This document shows positions 53,478 through 62,126 of a stretch of DNA of 64,000 nt, piece by piece. Position numbers and translations under genes: made by a program. Origin of the DNA: Phycisphaerae bacterium (GTDB lineage Bacteria > Planctomycetota > Phycisphaerae > UBA1845 > Fen-1342); the NCBI GenBank assembly GCA_030428945.1, contig JAUIEC010000003.1:372001-436000 (forward strand), in the 5' to 3' direction. The notes under the pieces were generated by a model that was not told the DNA's origin, searched no databases, and worked only from the letters and a program-made list of their open reading frames with translations. Numbering within the stretch: position 1 is the stretch's first letter; every line of letters begins with the position of its first letter.

Positions 53478-54965
53478 TCAGGCGACCAGGTTTGCGAGGG
53501 CGACGGCGATTCGCCACAGTTTCAACTGCCAGACGACCCAGGTCGTGGCGGCGACCGCGACGATGACGATCACGAGCTTGGTCCACAGCACGCTGCGTTC
53601 GAAGGCCCGGACCGCCTGCGGGTCGCGGGCGTAGGCCTGCAGGACGCGGCAGCGTTCGCTGATGGATCCGTGCCGCCAGGTCCAGACCTCGGCCGGGATG
53701 TTGTTCAGGTGAGCGACATCGTGCAGTGTCTCGCCGAACAGCAGGGCGGCCTGGCTGCAGATCGGCTGTCCGTCGCGGCCGGGCTCGAGTCCGCCGTGGA
53801 CCGCGCAGGGGACCTGGCAGGGCAGGCCGGTCAGTTCCAGCGTGTGCACGCCGAACAGATCGGCCTGTCGCTCGAAGCGTCGCGAGATCCAGCCGAACAG
53901 CACGCCCCACTTGAAGACCAGCAGCAGGCCGAGGAAGGTCATCGCCCACATGGCGGTGTTCTGTTCGAGTCCGCGCATCGCGTGGCCGGCCAGCGTGACG
54001 ACGCAGCCGGTGACGAGCGAGAACAGCAGGAAGTACTGGATGTGGTGGCGTTTGACGTGTCCGGCCTCGTGTCCGAAGACGGCTTCGATCTTGCGGTCTT
54101 CCATCTGTTCGATCATCGCGTCGGTGATCAGCACGTAGCGGAGCGGCGCGAGGACGCCCATGACGGCGGCGTTGATGATCATGCCGCCGGAGCGCCAGAC
54201 CAGGATCTCTCGGCACTTCATCCGCAACTGCCGCGAGAGCACCAGCAACTGGTCCCGCAGCGGTCCGCCCGGGAGCGGCTCGGTCACCCAGGTGTAGCGC
54301 AGCAGGACCGGCGCCAGCAGCGCGACCAGCAGGGCGGCGGATCCCAGCAGCAGGTCGGGTACGAACGGATGCCGCAGGGTCTGCTGCAGGGGGCGCTCGT
54401 ACTGTTCGATCAGGTCGCGGGCACCGAGGATCAGCAGCATCGGGATCAGCACGATCAGGATCTGGTGGCGCAGGTTGAAGACCACGAAACCGCGCAAGGT
54501 CCAGACCGGCTGGACCGGTTTGCCCCGCAGCACGAACGTCTCCAGCGCGATCTCGCGGATCGCCCGGTCGGCCGGGTAGACCGCGATCCAGATCAGCACG
54601 ATCCCGAGCAGCAGCGGCAGGCTCGCCAGCAGGCCCGGAACCAGCGGCCAGGTGCCGACCAGCGGCAGATCGCGGCAGATCGACAGCCAGCTTGTCGTCG
54701 TGATCAGGGCCGCATGCAGCAGCGCCGTCAGCCACTGCACGAAGAACATCCCGCGGCCGAAGCGGTACTGCCCGATGGATGGATCAGCCGGACTGCGTTC
54801 GAGCGCCTCGATCGTCCGCCGCGCGAGCCAGGCCGCCAGCGTGGCCGGCAGCAACGTGGCCACCGCCGCGAGGGTCAGCACCCACTGCGGATCGGAAATC
54901 AGTCGATAAGGGGGTGTCGGCAGGGCCAGGACCAGGCTCAACACCGCGATCGCAACCAGCATCAT
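53478..54965 (-). CDS. Membrane M48-family zinc metalloprotease
   Basis: A 495-residue polytopic membrane peptidase related to HtpX/Ste24. The zinc site is HEAGH in FGHEAGHVKRHH near residue 297, with the third ligand in RRFERQADLFGV about 65 residues later. Four or more membrane helices precede it (for example LVAIAVLSLVLALP, WPLVPGLLASLPLLLGIVLI, LLLGSAALLVALLAPVLL), two lie between the zinc ligands and one near the C-terminus (about 465-485). Such enzymes degrade misfolded membrane proteins; substrate here unknown. It runs towards the repeat-rich gap. Confidence 0.9.
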   Translation of the reverse strand: MMLVAIAVLSLVLALPTPPYRLISDPQWVLTLAAVATLLPATLAAWLARRTIEALERSPADPSIGQYRFGRGMFFVQWLTALLHAALITTTSWLSICRDLPLVGTWPLVPGLLASLPLLLGIVLIWIAVYPADRAIREIALETFVLRGKPVQPVWTLRGFVVFNLRHQILIVLIPMLLILGARDLIEQYERPLQQTLRHPFVPDLLLGSAALLVALLAPVLLRYTWVTEPLPGGPLRDQLLVLSRQLRMKCREILVWRSGGMIINAAVMGVLAPLRYVLITDAMIEQMEDRKIEAVFGHEAGHVKRHHIQYFLLFSLVTGCVVTLAGHAMRGLEQNTAMWAMTFLGLLLVFKWGVLFGWISRRFERQADLFGVHTLELTGLPCQVPCAVHGGLEPGRDGQPICSQAALLFGETLHDVAHLNNIPAEVWTWRHGSISERCRVLQAYARDPQAVRAFERSVLWTKLVIVIVAVAATTWVVWQLKLWRIAVALANLVA

Positions 54966-55147
54966 GGTGGCCGCATGATACGGGCAGCGGCAGGCCAGCA
55001 GGAGGCGCCGCGCACCGGTTGCGCAAAAACCTGCAGCCGGCTGATCTGTACGCGTTGATCGGTCGATGCACAGGATGGAGCCGTGGCCGCGCCGAGCGTG
55101 GCGGCGGCACGCACGTTCGCGGCGAACGCATTTCGAGGTGGCGACTC

Positions 55148-55336
55148 GTGACCCAGCAATCGGCCCCGCGACGACCGTTCATCGGCATTCACTTCGAATG
55201 CTGCAACGTCTACGCCCGCATCTATCGCCGACCCGACCAGACCGAGTACCGCGGCCGCTGTCCGAACTGCCTGCGGCCCGTCCGCGTGCAGGTCTCACCC
55301 GACGGGACCAGCACCCGCATCCTGCGCGCTCACTGA
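55148..55336 (+). CDS. Small conserved cysteine-rich protein, 62 aa
   Basis: A short protein beginning with GTG, GAGGTGG six bases before it. The sequence IHFECCNVYARIYRRPD followed by a CPNC pair makes a zinc ribbon-like Cys-Cys...CxxC arrangement. I recall close relatives in many planctomycetes, ending in a similar Gly-Thr-X-X-Arg stretch, but I do not know a function. It is followed by octamer units. The frame is supported by codon use and by the ribosome site. Confidence 0.7.
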   Translation: MTQQSAPRRPFIGIHFECCNVYARIYRRPDQTEYRGRCPNCLRPVRVQVSPDGTSTRILRAH

Positions 55337-55678
55337 TCGCGGTCAGCAAGTCAGCACGTACGCAAGTCAGCGCGAAGCAATCGGACGCGGGCTGGTGCCG
55401 CTGCATCCGGGCCGTGTCGTTCCGCGCGGTTCGATCCGGAGGCGGTGAACCGCCGCGCCCGCTGCGCGATTGCGGGGCGCGTCCGCGCAGCGCCCGGGAT
55501 CATTCCTAGTTATTCTTGATTGTCACCCGGGGCGCGCGGATTCTGTTGGCGGAAGTGGCGCGCGGGCTGTCGTTGGATCGCTCCGCGCGGAGCAGGCCCG
55601 GCGCGGGAGCGTCGGACGGTGGCATCGGGGCGCGGACCCTGCCGGACGGGGTAGGAAACGGACCTGCGATTCAGTCCG
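55337..55678. other. Gap without genes
   Basis: Apart from the octamer array at its left end and a small hairpin (GGCGGT-GA-ACCGCC near 55441), nothing is supported in these 342 bases. Open frames on either strand here are short and have no ribosome site or recognisable protein. Confidence 0.5.
55344..55375. repeat. Octamer array, AGCAAGT family
   Basis: Units CAGCAAGT, CAGCACGT, ACGCAAGT, CAGCGCGA lie just after the stop codon of the 62-residue gene. Confidence 0.75.
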
Positions 55679-56335
55679 TTAGCGCTTTCTCCTGGTGACG
55701 AGCAGCAGGCTGGTGGCCAGGAGGGCGAGGGTGCCGGGTTCGGGGACGGTGTAGAGGTTGAAGGCGAACGGGACCTCTCCGTCGAAGGACGTGTTGGAGG
55801 TTCCGTTGATCGAGGCGACGAGTTCAGAGTCGGGGCCCGGGGTCAGGGTCAGCGGCAGGTCATTGGTGCCGCGGGTGATCGAGAGGCGGAACAGCGTGAA
55901 CGACGGGCCGATGCCGTCTTCCACACTGCCGGCGGCCCAGGCGGCCTGGATCAGGCGGCCGTTGGCGGCGCCGCTGTCATTGACGTAGGTCGGCGGGCCC
56001 ATGAAGTCGAGGTTGTTGGGGTACTGCTGGGCGGTGGAGAAGAACGTCGAGAAGGCGTCAAAGTCCTCGACCGGATTGGGCGGCGGTGCCAGTTCGACGT
56101 TGCGGATCGTGAAGCCGTAGCGATCGGTCATGCCGGCCGCGATGCTGGCATTGAACGAGGAGAACAGCCATTCGTCGGGGTCTTCCATGTTGATGCCGAA
56201 GTCCCAGCTTTCGACGGAGAGGTCGTTCGGGTCGCCGACCATCGTGCCGAAGCTCGTGCCGCTGTGGAACGTGACGGCCGAGGCCGAGGTGACGATCATG
56301 CCGGCGGCCACCAGGCCGAACATCGCGCGATTCAT
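55679..56335 (-). CDS. PEP-CTERM secreted protein, 218 aa
   Basis: An exported protein of unknown function. The ATG at 56335 has GGGAG eight bases before it. Signal peptide residues 1-20 (VAAGMIVTSASA), a beta-rich body (FGINMEDPDEWLFSSFNASI; FTIRNVELAPPPNPVEDFD; FTLFRLSITRGTNDLPL) and a PEP-CTERM tail VPEPGTLALLATSLLLVTRR ending in Lys-Arg. No catalytic motif. Third such protein in the window; none has its exosortase nearby. Confidence 0.85.
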   Translation of the reverse strand: MNRAMFGLVAAGMIVTSASAVTFHSGTSFGTMVGDPNDLSVESWDFGINMEDPDEWLFSSFNASIAAGMTDRYGFTIRNVELAPPPNPVEDFDAFSTFFSTAQQYPNNLDFMGPPTYVNDSGAANGRLIQAAWAAGSVEDGIGPSFTLFRLSITRGTNDLPLTLTPGPDSELVASINGTSNTSFDGEVPFAFNLYTVPEPGTLALLATSLLLVTRRKR

Positions 56336-56462
56336 GCGGAGTCTCCCAACCGAAACTGCGTACCCGTATCCGACTAGCGTAGCGAACCGGGGGTGCGGAT
56401 CAAACGGCACTTTTGCCCTGGGGGGTGAAAATGTGCCGGGGCGCACCGCGGGAAAAGCGGAC

Positions 56463-59021
56463 CTAGCGGGCTCGTTGCCGCCAGATCTCGGCACGCTGCG
56501 GCTGGTCTGATAAGTCGAAGTGATCGGCGATGCGTCGGGCGGCGTCGCGGAGCCGGTCGGGCGGCGTGGCGTCGCTGGCGGCCAGCGCTTCCCAGCTTTC
56601 GAGCAGGAGCGTTTCGGCCTGTTGGGTCCGGCCGAGGTGGCTGAGAGCGGCCCCGAGCAGGTTGCGGGTGTTGGCGATGTGCCAGTGTCCGGCGGGGAGT
56701 CCCGCGGTACGGATGTCGAGCGCCTCGCGCAGGTCGGTCTCGGCGTCGCTGTAGCGTTGCTGGTTGATGCGACTGGCGCCGCGCAGGGTGAGGGTGCTGG
56801 CGATCTGGAAGTGTCCCGCGGGGAGCACTTCGCGCTGGATGGCGAGGGCCTGGTCGAGGAACCGGTTGGCCGGCGCGAAGTCGCCGAGTTCGCTGAGGAC
56901 ATAGCCGAGACTGGCAAGCGTGCCGGCTCGGCCGGGGTGGTTGTCGGGCTGACACTCGTCCTGGAGGGTGAGTGCGGCGCGGAGTTGATCGCGGGCGTCT
57001 TCGAGGTCGCCGAGTTCCCAGAGGACGTTGCCGAGGTTGCGGTGCACGCTGGCGCGGAGTTCGCGGTGCTGCGGGCGCTGGCCGAGCAGGTCGAGGAGGG
57101 CCTGGTACTGGTCGACGGCGGCGGCGGGCTGGCCGCGCTGGCGTAGCAGCGTGGCGTGGTTCTCGAGCGTGCGGAGGGTCTGTTCGTGGTCGGGACCGAG
57201 CGACTGGCTGAGCAGATCGATGGCGCGGTTGATGAGTTGATCGGCGGCGGCGAAGTCTTCCTGGTGGACGCGCAGTTCAGCCAGGTAACCGCAGGTGGTG
57301 GCGATCAGGTCGTCGCGGACGGGCTGCGCTTTCTCGCGGAAGGCGAGGGCGGCGACCAGGTGCGGTTCGGCCCGGTCGAGGGCGCCGAGTCGCATGCAGG
57401 TCAGCCCGATGATCGCGTGCAGTTCAGCCGCGACGGCCGGCGGCATCCGCTGGCTGCCGCGGGCGAGCCGGTCCGAGGCCGCGGCGAGCGCGTCGAGGAC
57501 GGTGACGTTCTGGCCGCGGGCCTGGCGCGGATCGGCCTGGGTCAGGATCCCGCGGGTGAAGCGTGAGACGCGCAGCGCGCGTTCGCGTTCGACTTCGGCG
57601 ATGCGCTTCTCGTCTTCGGCGCGCTGCCGCTGGAGGGCTTCGGCGGCGCGGGCGTCTTCGGCGGCGGCGCGGGCGTCTTCGGCGGCGTCGCGGGCGGCGA
57701 TGGCGGCGGCCCGCTCGCTGCGCGCGACCGTCGTCTGCTGCTCGGCGATGCCGCGTTGCTTCTCGGCCAGGGTGCGGGCGGCTTCCGCCTGGAAGTACTG
57801 CCAGGTGATGCCCGCGGTTCCGCAGACCAGCAGGGCGAGGACGAGCGCCGCGCTGCCGACGAGCAGGCGGTTGCGGGCGGCGAACTTGCGTAGCTGGTAG
57901 GCGGCGCTGGGCGGTCGGGCGAGGATCGGTTCGTCGCGGAGGTAGCGACGGATGTCGTCGGCCAGCGCGCCGGCCGAGGCGTAGCGGCGGGCGGGTTCTT
58001 TTTCGAGGGCCTTGGCGACGATGGTCTCGATGTCGCCGCGGAGTTGCCGGACCTGGGTGCCGATGCGGGTCGGCGGCTGCTGCTGAATGATCCGGGCGGC
58101 GTCGAGCAGCGAACGCTGGTGCAGGTCGTAGGGCAGTTGGCCGCTGAGCAGTTCGAAGAGGGTCACGCCGAGTGCGTAGACATCGCAGCGGGTGTCGATC
58201 TGCGCGGCGTCGCCGGCGATCTGTTCGGGGCTCATGTAGGGGATCGTGCCGACGATCTGTCCGGCGACGGTGTGGGCCTGCGTGTGCTGCATGTCGGCGT
58301 CGACGGCGCGGGCGACGCCGAAGTCGAGGACCTTGGCGGTGCCGTCGGCGGTGACGAGGACGTTGGCCGGCTTCAGGTCGCGGTGAATGATGCCGTTGCG
58401 ATGCGCGTGTTCGACGGCGTCGCAGACATCGGCCATCAGGGTCAGGCGCTGGCGGGGTGTCAGGGCGGCCTGGTTCGCGTGTTCGATCAACGGGCGCCCT
58501 TCGATGAACTCCATGGCGAAGTAGGCGACCTGCCGGCCGCGGTCGGTCTCGGCGGTTCCGGCTTCGTGGATCAGGGCGATGCCGGGGTGTTTCAGTCGGC
58601 CGAGGACGCTGGCTTCGTACTCGAAGCGGCGGAGTGTCTGGGGTGTCGCGAAGTCGGGTCGGATGACCTTGAGGGCGACGTCTCGGCGGGGCTGTTGCTG
58701 CTGGGCGCGGTAGACGATGCCCATGCCGCCCTCGGCGACGTAGTCGAGGATGCGGTACGGGCCGATGCGATCGGGGTGCTCGACGGGGCCGCGGTTGTCG
58801 GTTTCCTCGGTCGGGGCGAGTTCATCGATCAGCCGCTGCGCGTTGGCGGGCAGGACGGTCTGCTGCTGGCGGAGGTCGTGTTCAAGGAGCGCTTCGAGTT
58901 CGGCGCGAAGTTCGTGGTCGTCGCCGCATTCGTGTTGGATGAAGTCCTGGCGGCTGGCCGCCGGGAGATCAAGCGCGGCGTGGAAGAGTTCCTCGAGTCG
59001 TTGCTGCCGCGGGTCGGGCAT
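56463..59021 (-). CDS. PknB-type serine/threonine kinase with tetratricopeptide repeats
   Basis: An 852-residue signalling protein. An N-terminal helical domain of about 80 residues (RLEELFHAALDLPAASRQ) precedes the kinase: VAEGGMGIVYRA (about 95), VALKVIRPDF, HRDLKPANVLV near 212, DFGVARA and MSPEQIAGD. The catalytic residues are intact. A membrane helix (about 385-405, LLVGSAALVLALLVCGTAG), a charged coiled coil (about 410-470, AEDARAAAEDARAAEALQRQ) and some eight TPR units of the Tpr_12 type (SLGPDHEQTLRTLENHATLL) follow. This architecture is typical of planctomycetes. The ATG at 59021 has GGAG near. Sensing outside and signalling inside is inferred from the layout. Confidence 0.92.
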   Translation of the reverse strand: MPDPRQQRLEELFHAALDLPAASRQDFIQHECGDDHELRAELEALLEHDLRQQQTVLPANAQRLIDELAPTEETDNRGPVEHPDRIGPYRILDYVAEGGMGIVYRAQQQQPRRDVALKVIRPDFATPQTLRRFEYEASVLGRLKHPGIALIHEAGTAETDRGRQVAYFAMEFIEGRPLIEHANQAALTPRQRLTLMADVCDAVEHAHRNGIIHRDLKPANVLVTADGTAKVLDFGVARAVDADMQHTQAHTVAGQIVGTIPYMSPEQIAGDAAQIDTRCDVYALGVTLFELLSGQLPYDLHQRSLLDAARIIQQQPPTRIGTQVRQLRGDIETIVAKALEKEPARRYASAGALADDIRRYLRDEPILARPPSAAYQLRKFAARNRLLVGSAALVLALLVCGTAGITWQYFQAEAARTLAEKQRGIAEQQTTVARSERAAAIAARDAAEDARAAAEDARAAEALQRQRAEDEKRIAEVERERALRVSRFTRGILTQADPRQARGQNVTVLDALAAASDRLARGSQRMPPAVAAELHAIIGLTCMRLGALDRAEPHLVAALAFREKAQPVRDDLIATTCGYLAELRVHQEDFAAADQLINRAIDLLSQSLGPDHEQTLRTLENHATLLRQRGQPAAAVDQYQALLDLLGQRPQHRELRASVHRNLGNVLWELGDLEDARDQLRAALTLQDECQPDNHPGRAGTLASLGYVLSELGDFAPANRFLDQALAIQREVLPAGHFQIASTLTLRGASRINQQRYSDAETDLREALDIRTAGLPAGHWHIANTRNLLGAALSHLGRTQQAETLLLESWEALAASDATPPDRLRDAARRIADHFDLSDQPQRAEIWRQRAR

Positions 59022-59056
59022 CGCGCGGGGCTCCTTTGAGGGGGCATTCTAGCGGG

Positions 59057-59144
59057 AGGGAGCCGCGGAGCGAGGGAGCCGCGGAGCAAGGGAGCCGCGG
59101 AGCGAGGGAGCCAGGGAGCGAGGGAGCAAGGGAGCGAGGGAGCG
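59057..59144. repeat. Octamer array, GGGAGCG family (11 units)
   Basis: Eleven consecutive units with exact period 8, mostly AGGGAGCN alternating with GCGGAGCN in the first seven. This is the longest array of the window and the complement of the GCTCCCTN family. Confidence 0.93.
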
Positions 59145-59174
59145 TCGATGACGCACCGTACAGCGTTCCGTCTC

Positions 59175-59303
59175 TGCGCGGGCTGGCTCAATCGCCGCGG
59201 TCGTTGGTTCCATGCTGACTGTGAGCCAGGCGGTGCGGCATCGACGCCTGATGCGTCCGGGTCGGATGTCAGCGCGGTCTGCCGCGTCGATGACGCACCC
59301 TAC
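59175..59303. repeat. Long dispersed hairpin element, copy B
   Basis: Arms at 59232-59247 and 59284-59299 are identical to those of copy A (53268-53335), with the same 36-base loop length but a diverged loop. The left flank carries CGCGGGCTGGCTCAA as in copy A, with about 17 extra bases between. The right end GACGCACCCTAC also occurs, changed by one base, at 59150-59161. Confidence 0.75.
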
Positions 59304-59326
59304 AGCGTTCCACATCTCCGGGCAGT

Positions 59327-59363
59327 CCCCACCCTTCCGCTCGCTTGAGGAATGGGGCACCCG
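59327..59363. repeat. Hairpin repeat, copy 2
   Basis: Shares CCTTCCGCTCGCT and the trailing GGGGCACCCG with 12405-12451; the stem is shorter and imperfect here. Confidence 0.5.
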
Positions 59364-59378
59364 CGGGGCGCCTGCGGG

Positions 59379-60143
59379 TTACGGGCTCGTCAGCAGTCGG
59401 TCGGACCAGAGGCAGAGCAGTTCGGAGACGTACTCGGCGTCGTCGCGGTCGCTGAGCAGGTGGTCGGCGCCGGGGAGGGCGATGAAGCTCTTGGGCTGTC
59501 GCGCGTGCCGGAAGATCTCGAGGCCTTGCGCAATCGGGACGACCTCGTCGTCGGGGGCGTGCAGCACGAGGACGGCCGGCCTCAGGCTGGCGATGCGGGC
59601 GGCCTGGTCGTGCTGCCGCAGGTCGTCGAGAAACTGCCTGCGGATCGGAAAGGTCCGCGGGCCGATGCGGACGCTGGCCTGCCCGGCCGCTTCGATCTGC
59701 TCGTCCACGTCGCCCAGCAGGTGCTGCAGATGCCGGACATCGGCCGGCGCGCCGAGGGTGGCGACGCCCAGCACGCTGTCGAGTTGCGTCGCGGCTGCGA
59801 GGACGGCCGCGCCGCCGAGGCTGTGCCCGATGAGCACCTGCGGTGGTGCGTGCTGGTCCGCAAGCCAGCGTGCGGCCTGCACCAGGTCGGCGATGTTGGA
59901 CGAAAAGCTGGTGTTGGCGAAGTCGCCCTCGCTGTGGCCGAGACCGGTGAAGTCGAAACGAAGGACGGCGATGCCGCGGGCGGCGAGGCCGCGGCTGATG
60001 CGGGTGGCGGCGAGGACGTCCTTTCCGCAGGTGAAGCAGTGGGCGAAGAGGGCGAAGGCGCGGGGCGGGTCGTCGGGACGCTCGAGGCGGGCGGCGAGCA
60101 GATCATCGTACGCGCCGGGGAACTCGATCCGTTCGGTGGGCAT
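59379..60143 (-). CDS. Alpha/beta hydrolase
   Basis: A 254-residue cytosolic hydrolase. The oxyanion-hole motif lies in FALFAHCFTCGKDVL, the nucleophile elbow is LIGHSLGGAAVL (Ser near residue 103), the acid is in VLHAPDDEVVP and the histidine in LPGADHLLSD near the C-terminus. The pattern HSEGDF near 67 and the small lid resemble the OsmC-associated or DUF-type dienelactone-like hydrolases, which are often found as stand-alone esterases. The ATG at 60143 follows a short leader. The preceding gap carries heptamers. Confidence 0.9.
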   Translation of the reverse strand: MPTERIEFPGAYDDLLAARLERPDDPPRAFALFAHCFTCGKDVLAATRISRGLAARGIAVLRFDFTGLGHSEGDFANTSFSSNIADLVQAARWLADQHAPPQVLIGHSLGGAAVLAAATQLDSVLGVATLGAPADVRHLQHLLGDVDEQIEAAGQASVRIGPRTFPIRRQFLDDLRQHDQAARIASLRPAVLVLHAPDDEVVPIAQGLEIFRHARQPKSFIALPGADHLLSDRDDAEYVSELLCLWSDRLLTSP

Positions 60144-60164
60144 GGGGCAGGCTTCCTTGCGGGC

Positions 60165-60206
60165 ACAGGGAACACGGAACAGGGACCAGGGACCAGGGAC
60201 CAGGGA
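60165..60206. repeat. Heptamer array, GGGAACA/GGGACCA family (6 units)
   Basis: Units ACAGGGA, ACACGGA, ACAGGGA and three times CCAGGGA with period 7, between the hydrolase gene and the next minus-strand gene. Confidence 0.85.
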
Positions 60207-60239
60207 ACCCTCTGTCTGGCGTTGGCGGTTGCGCCGTCT

Positions 60240-60836
60240 TCAGTCGGTGTCGGTCAGGCATCCGATCCAGAGCATATCGTGCTGAGGCCAGGCGGCCAGC
60301 AGGCACCAGTCCCAGGCGACTCCGAAGAACCAGTTGGTGAACAGGTGGCCGTTGTGCCGGCGGCAGATCGGGCAGTTCTGCACGCTGCCGGGCAGCAACT
60401 GGTGGGCGGTGTACGGTCCGGGCTGGCCGAACAGCGTGGCGATCTCCTTCCGCTGGCGAGCGGAGGCGGGCTGCCGGGTGCGGGAGTAGGCGCCGAGCCG
60501 GTCGGCCGCGGCGGAGGCGAGGATCTCTTCGAACGTGTCCGGGCAGGGCTCCAGCCGGGCGTGGTCGTGCAGCGGTTCGATCTGGAACTCGGGGTCGTAC
60601 ATCGGGTCGAACGAATCCCGCAGGAAGCGGTGCAGTTGGGGGTCGGCGACGACGGTGTTGATCGCGGTCCGCAGCCAGAAGTTGGCATCCGTCGCGGCCT
60701 GGGGCGGGTGCTGCCGCCGCCAGGCCCCGAGTCCGGGCAGGTCGTAGGTCTGCCAGGCGAACCGGAAGTTCGAGGACGTTCGAATCGCGGCCGCGAGATC
60801 GGTCAGGCGGAGCGGGCAATCGCGGGTTTGCAGCAC
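60240..60836 (-). CDS. Hypothetical protein, 198 aa
   Basis: Not recognised. The proposed GTG at 60836 has GGAG seven bases before it, and starts near the first well-ordered segment; the longer open frame upstream overlaps the SnoaL-like gene and is not used. The protein is rich in aromatic residues (FRFAWQTYDLPGLGAW; FTNWFFGVAWDWCLLAAW) with one CPIC pair (NCPICRRHNGHLF), and a FDPMYDPEFQIEPLHDHARLEP segment. It might bind metal. It lies 32 bases after the SnoaL-like gene, so they may be cotranscribed. Confidence 0.55.
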   Translation of the reverse strand: MLQTRDCPLRLTDLAAAIRTSSNFRFAWQTYDLPGLGAWRRQHPPQAATDANFWLRTAINTVVADPQLHRFLRDSFDPMYDPEFQIEPLHDHARLEPCPDTFEEILASAAADRLGAYSRTRQPASARQRKEIATLFGQPGPYTAHQLLPGSVQNCPICRRHNGHLFTNWFFGVAWDWCLLAAWPQHDMLWIGCLTDTD

Positions 60837-60868
60837 ACCTGCACTCCGGTCCGGTGGCCGTCCGTCGA

Positions 60869-61252
60869 TCAGGCCGGCATGGGACGGCCGAAGAACTCCT
60901 CGCGGCTGACCTTTCCGCCGGTGACGGTGTAGTGGGCGATTTCGTCGACCTGCATGCGTGGGAAGGAACCGTCCTTTGCTTCGAAGTCGAGTTCGTAGCG
61001 GATGCAGAATCCGTTGGGGGTGACGTACGGGCCATGGGCGGCGCAACCGTGGACGGTCATCATCGACATCCACTGCTCGCACTTGGCCTGGACGGCGTCG
61101 CGTCCGGCGTACTCCTGTCCGTCCGACTCGACCGAGACGAAGTCGGGATGCCAGTGCTGATCCCAGAGGGCGGCGTCGTCGCCGGACCCGCTGTTGACGT
61201 GGTCGATGACGGCCTGTCCGAGGATGGCGTTGGGGTGCTGGGTGTTGAGCAT
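60869..61252 (-). CDS. SnoaL-like (NTF2-fold) protein
   Basis: A 127-residue single-domain protein. LGQAVIDHVNSGSGDDAALWD, then a HPDFVSVESDGQEYAGRDAV stretch and the helical AVQAKCEQWMSM segment match the SnoaL-like polyketide-cyclase/NTF2 superfamily in pattern. These folds serve as small-molecule enzymes or binding proteins of many kinds, so no function is assigned. The ATG at 61252, with GGAG 8 bases ahead, is chosen over an upstream in-frame ATG at 61339. A TATATA hexamer on the minus strand around 61310 may be a promoter element. Confidence 0.75.
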   Translation of the reverse strand: MLNTQHPNAILGQAVIDHVNSGSGDDAALWDQHWHPDFVSVESDGQEYAGRDAVQAKCEQWMSMMTVHGCAAHGPYVTPNGFCIRYELDFEAKDGSFPRMQVDEIAHYTVTGGKVSREEFFGRPMPA

Positions 61253-61588
61253 CGTGCGTCTCCGTGTGTGGCCGCGGTGCGGCCGGTTCGGGGTGTGGTC
61301 GCCAGAGGCGTATATACCCGCAGGGGGTCGCGGGTGCATCGAAAAAACGGTGCCGGGCTCGCCCCTCGGTGGCCGGCTTCCCGCCGGTTGCGAGCGGCCC
61401 GCCCGGCCGGGACGGCGTGTCGGCCGAGACGGTGTCGTGTGGCGGATGGATGCCGGGGGTCGGCGTTTCCGGGGGCCGGGTGTGTTAGGCCTCGTGCGTC
61501 ACCTGCGGCGAGCGATCGGACCAGGCCAGCGTTTTTGCTCGCGAGGTGACGCGGGCGTTTGCCTGCGCGCGCCGCCGAGCGTCCGCGC
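61253..61588. other. Gap without recognised genes
   Basis: 336 bases between two minus-strand genes. Contents seen: the sequence TATATA near 61310, a run of six As at 61344-61349 and otherwise GC-rich DNA. Short open frames on both strands overlap each other and lack support. Confidence 0.45.
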
Positions 61589-61774
61589 CTACATGCGTTT
61601 CTGGCTGCCGTCGTCGTTGTAGCGGATGACGGCGAAGTAGACGGCGAAGCCGCCGAGGAGCGGGTACATCGCGCAGAAGACGGGGTGTACGGCGAAGATC
61701 AGGACGGTGACGACGATGAAGATCAGCAGCCAGAGCCACCAGGTATCGCGGATCATTCCGGAGAACTGCTGCAT
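61589..61774 (-). CDS. Small two-helix membrane protein, 61 aa
   Basis: A protein with two membrane segments (MIRDTWWLWLLIFIVVTVLI and FCAMYPLLGGFAVYFAVI) and a short charged tail (RYNDDGSQKRM). The start is taken at the ATG 61774, which gives MQQFSGMIRDTWW; an ATG at 61825 would add 17 residues rich in Pro and Ala. I recall planctomycete small proteins with the same DTWWLWL opening, but no function. It stands alone, 150 bases from the tRNA gene. Confidence 0.65.
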   Translation of the reverse strand: MQQFSGMIRDTWWLWLLIFIVVTVLIFAVHPVFCAMYPLLGGFAVYFAVIRYNDDGSQKRM

Positions 61775-61885
61775 GTTTCGGTCTGGCTCCCGGGTGGGTT
61801 CTGGCGCGGCCGGTGCGGCCGGCATTCTAGCGGCGTGTCGCGTCCGGGTCAGGGCCGGTTCCGGTGGTGTCGCCGGCGGAGCGGC

Positions 61886-61914
61886 TTGACAGCTTGCGGG
61901 AGGGGGGGTAGTTT
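61886..61914 (+). promoter_or_regulatory. Promoter for the initiator tRNA
   Basis: A perfect TTGACA at 61886-61891 with TAGTTT at 61909-61914 and a 17-base spacer. The predicted start is about 5 bases before the tRNA. Confidence 0.6.
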
Positions 61915-61926
61915 TGACGATTCAGT

Positions 61927-61999
<73 letters not shown>

Positions 62000-62011
62000 T
62001 TGAGCTAAGTG

Positions 62012-62055
62012 ACGCAGGGTCAGGAGTTTAGCTTCTTGGCCCTGCGTTTCTTTTT
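62012..62055 (+). terminator. Terminator after the tRNA
   Basis: ACGCAGGG (62012-62019) and CCCTGCGT (62040-62047) form an 8-base stem, followed by TTCTTTTT. It lies 12 bases after the tRNA 3' end and before the recombinase gene. Confidence 0.75.
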
Positions 62056-62126
62056 GCGCTGGGGGTGCCCAAAAGGTGCCCAAGAATCGCAGGCCCAAAG
62101 CGGTAGCCGCCCATTGGAGCCCTGTG

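Larger units (their letters stand above)
59022..59378. other. Repeat-rich gap without genes
   Basis: The 357 bases between the kinase gene and the hydrolase gene contain the GGGAGCN octamer array, copy B of the long dispersed hairpin with a partial extra copy of its end (59144-59170), and the second copy of the CCTTCCGCTCGCT hairpin. No credible gene. Confidence 0.75.

Noticed and set aside
59057-59144. Coding repeat (low-complexity protein)
   Set aside because: Period 8 shifts the frame in every unit, and no start codon with a ribosome site opens a frame across it.
62012-62055. Recombinase attachment site core
   Set aside because: The inverted repeat with a following T-rich run fits a terminator better, and no second copy is visible in the window.
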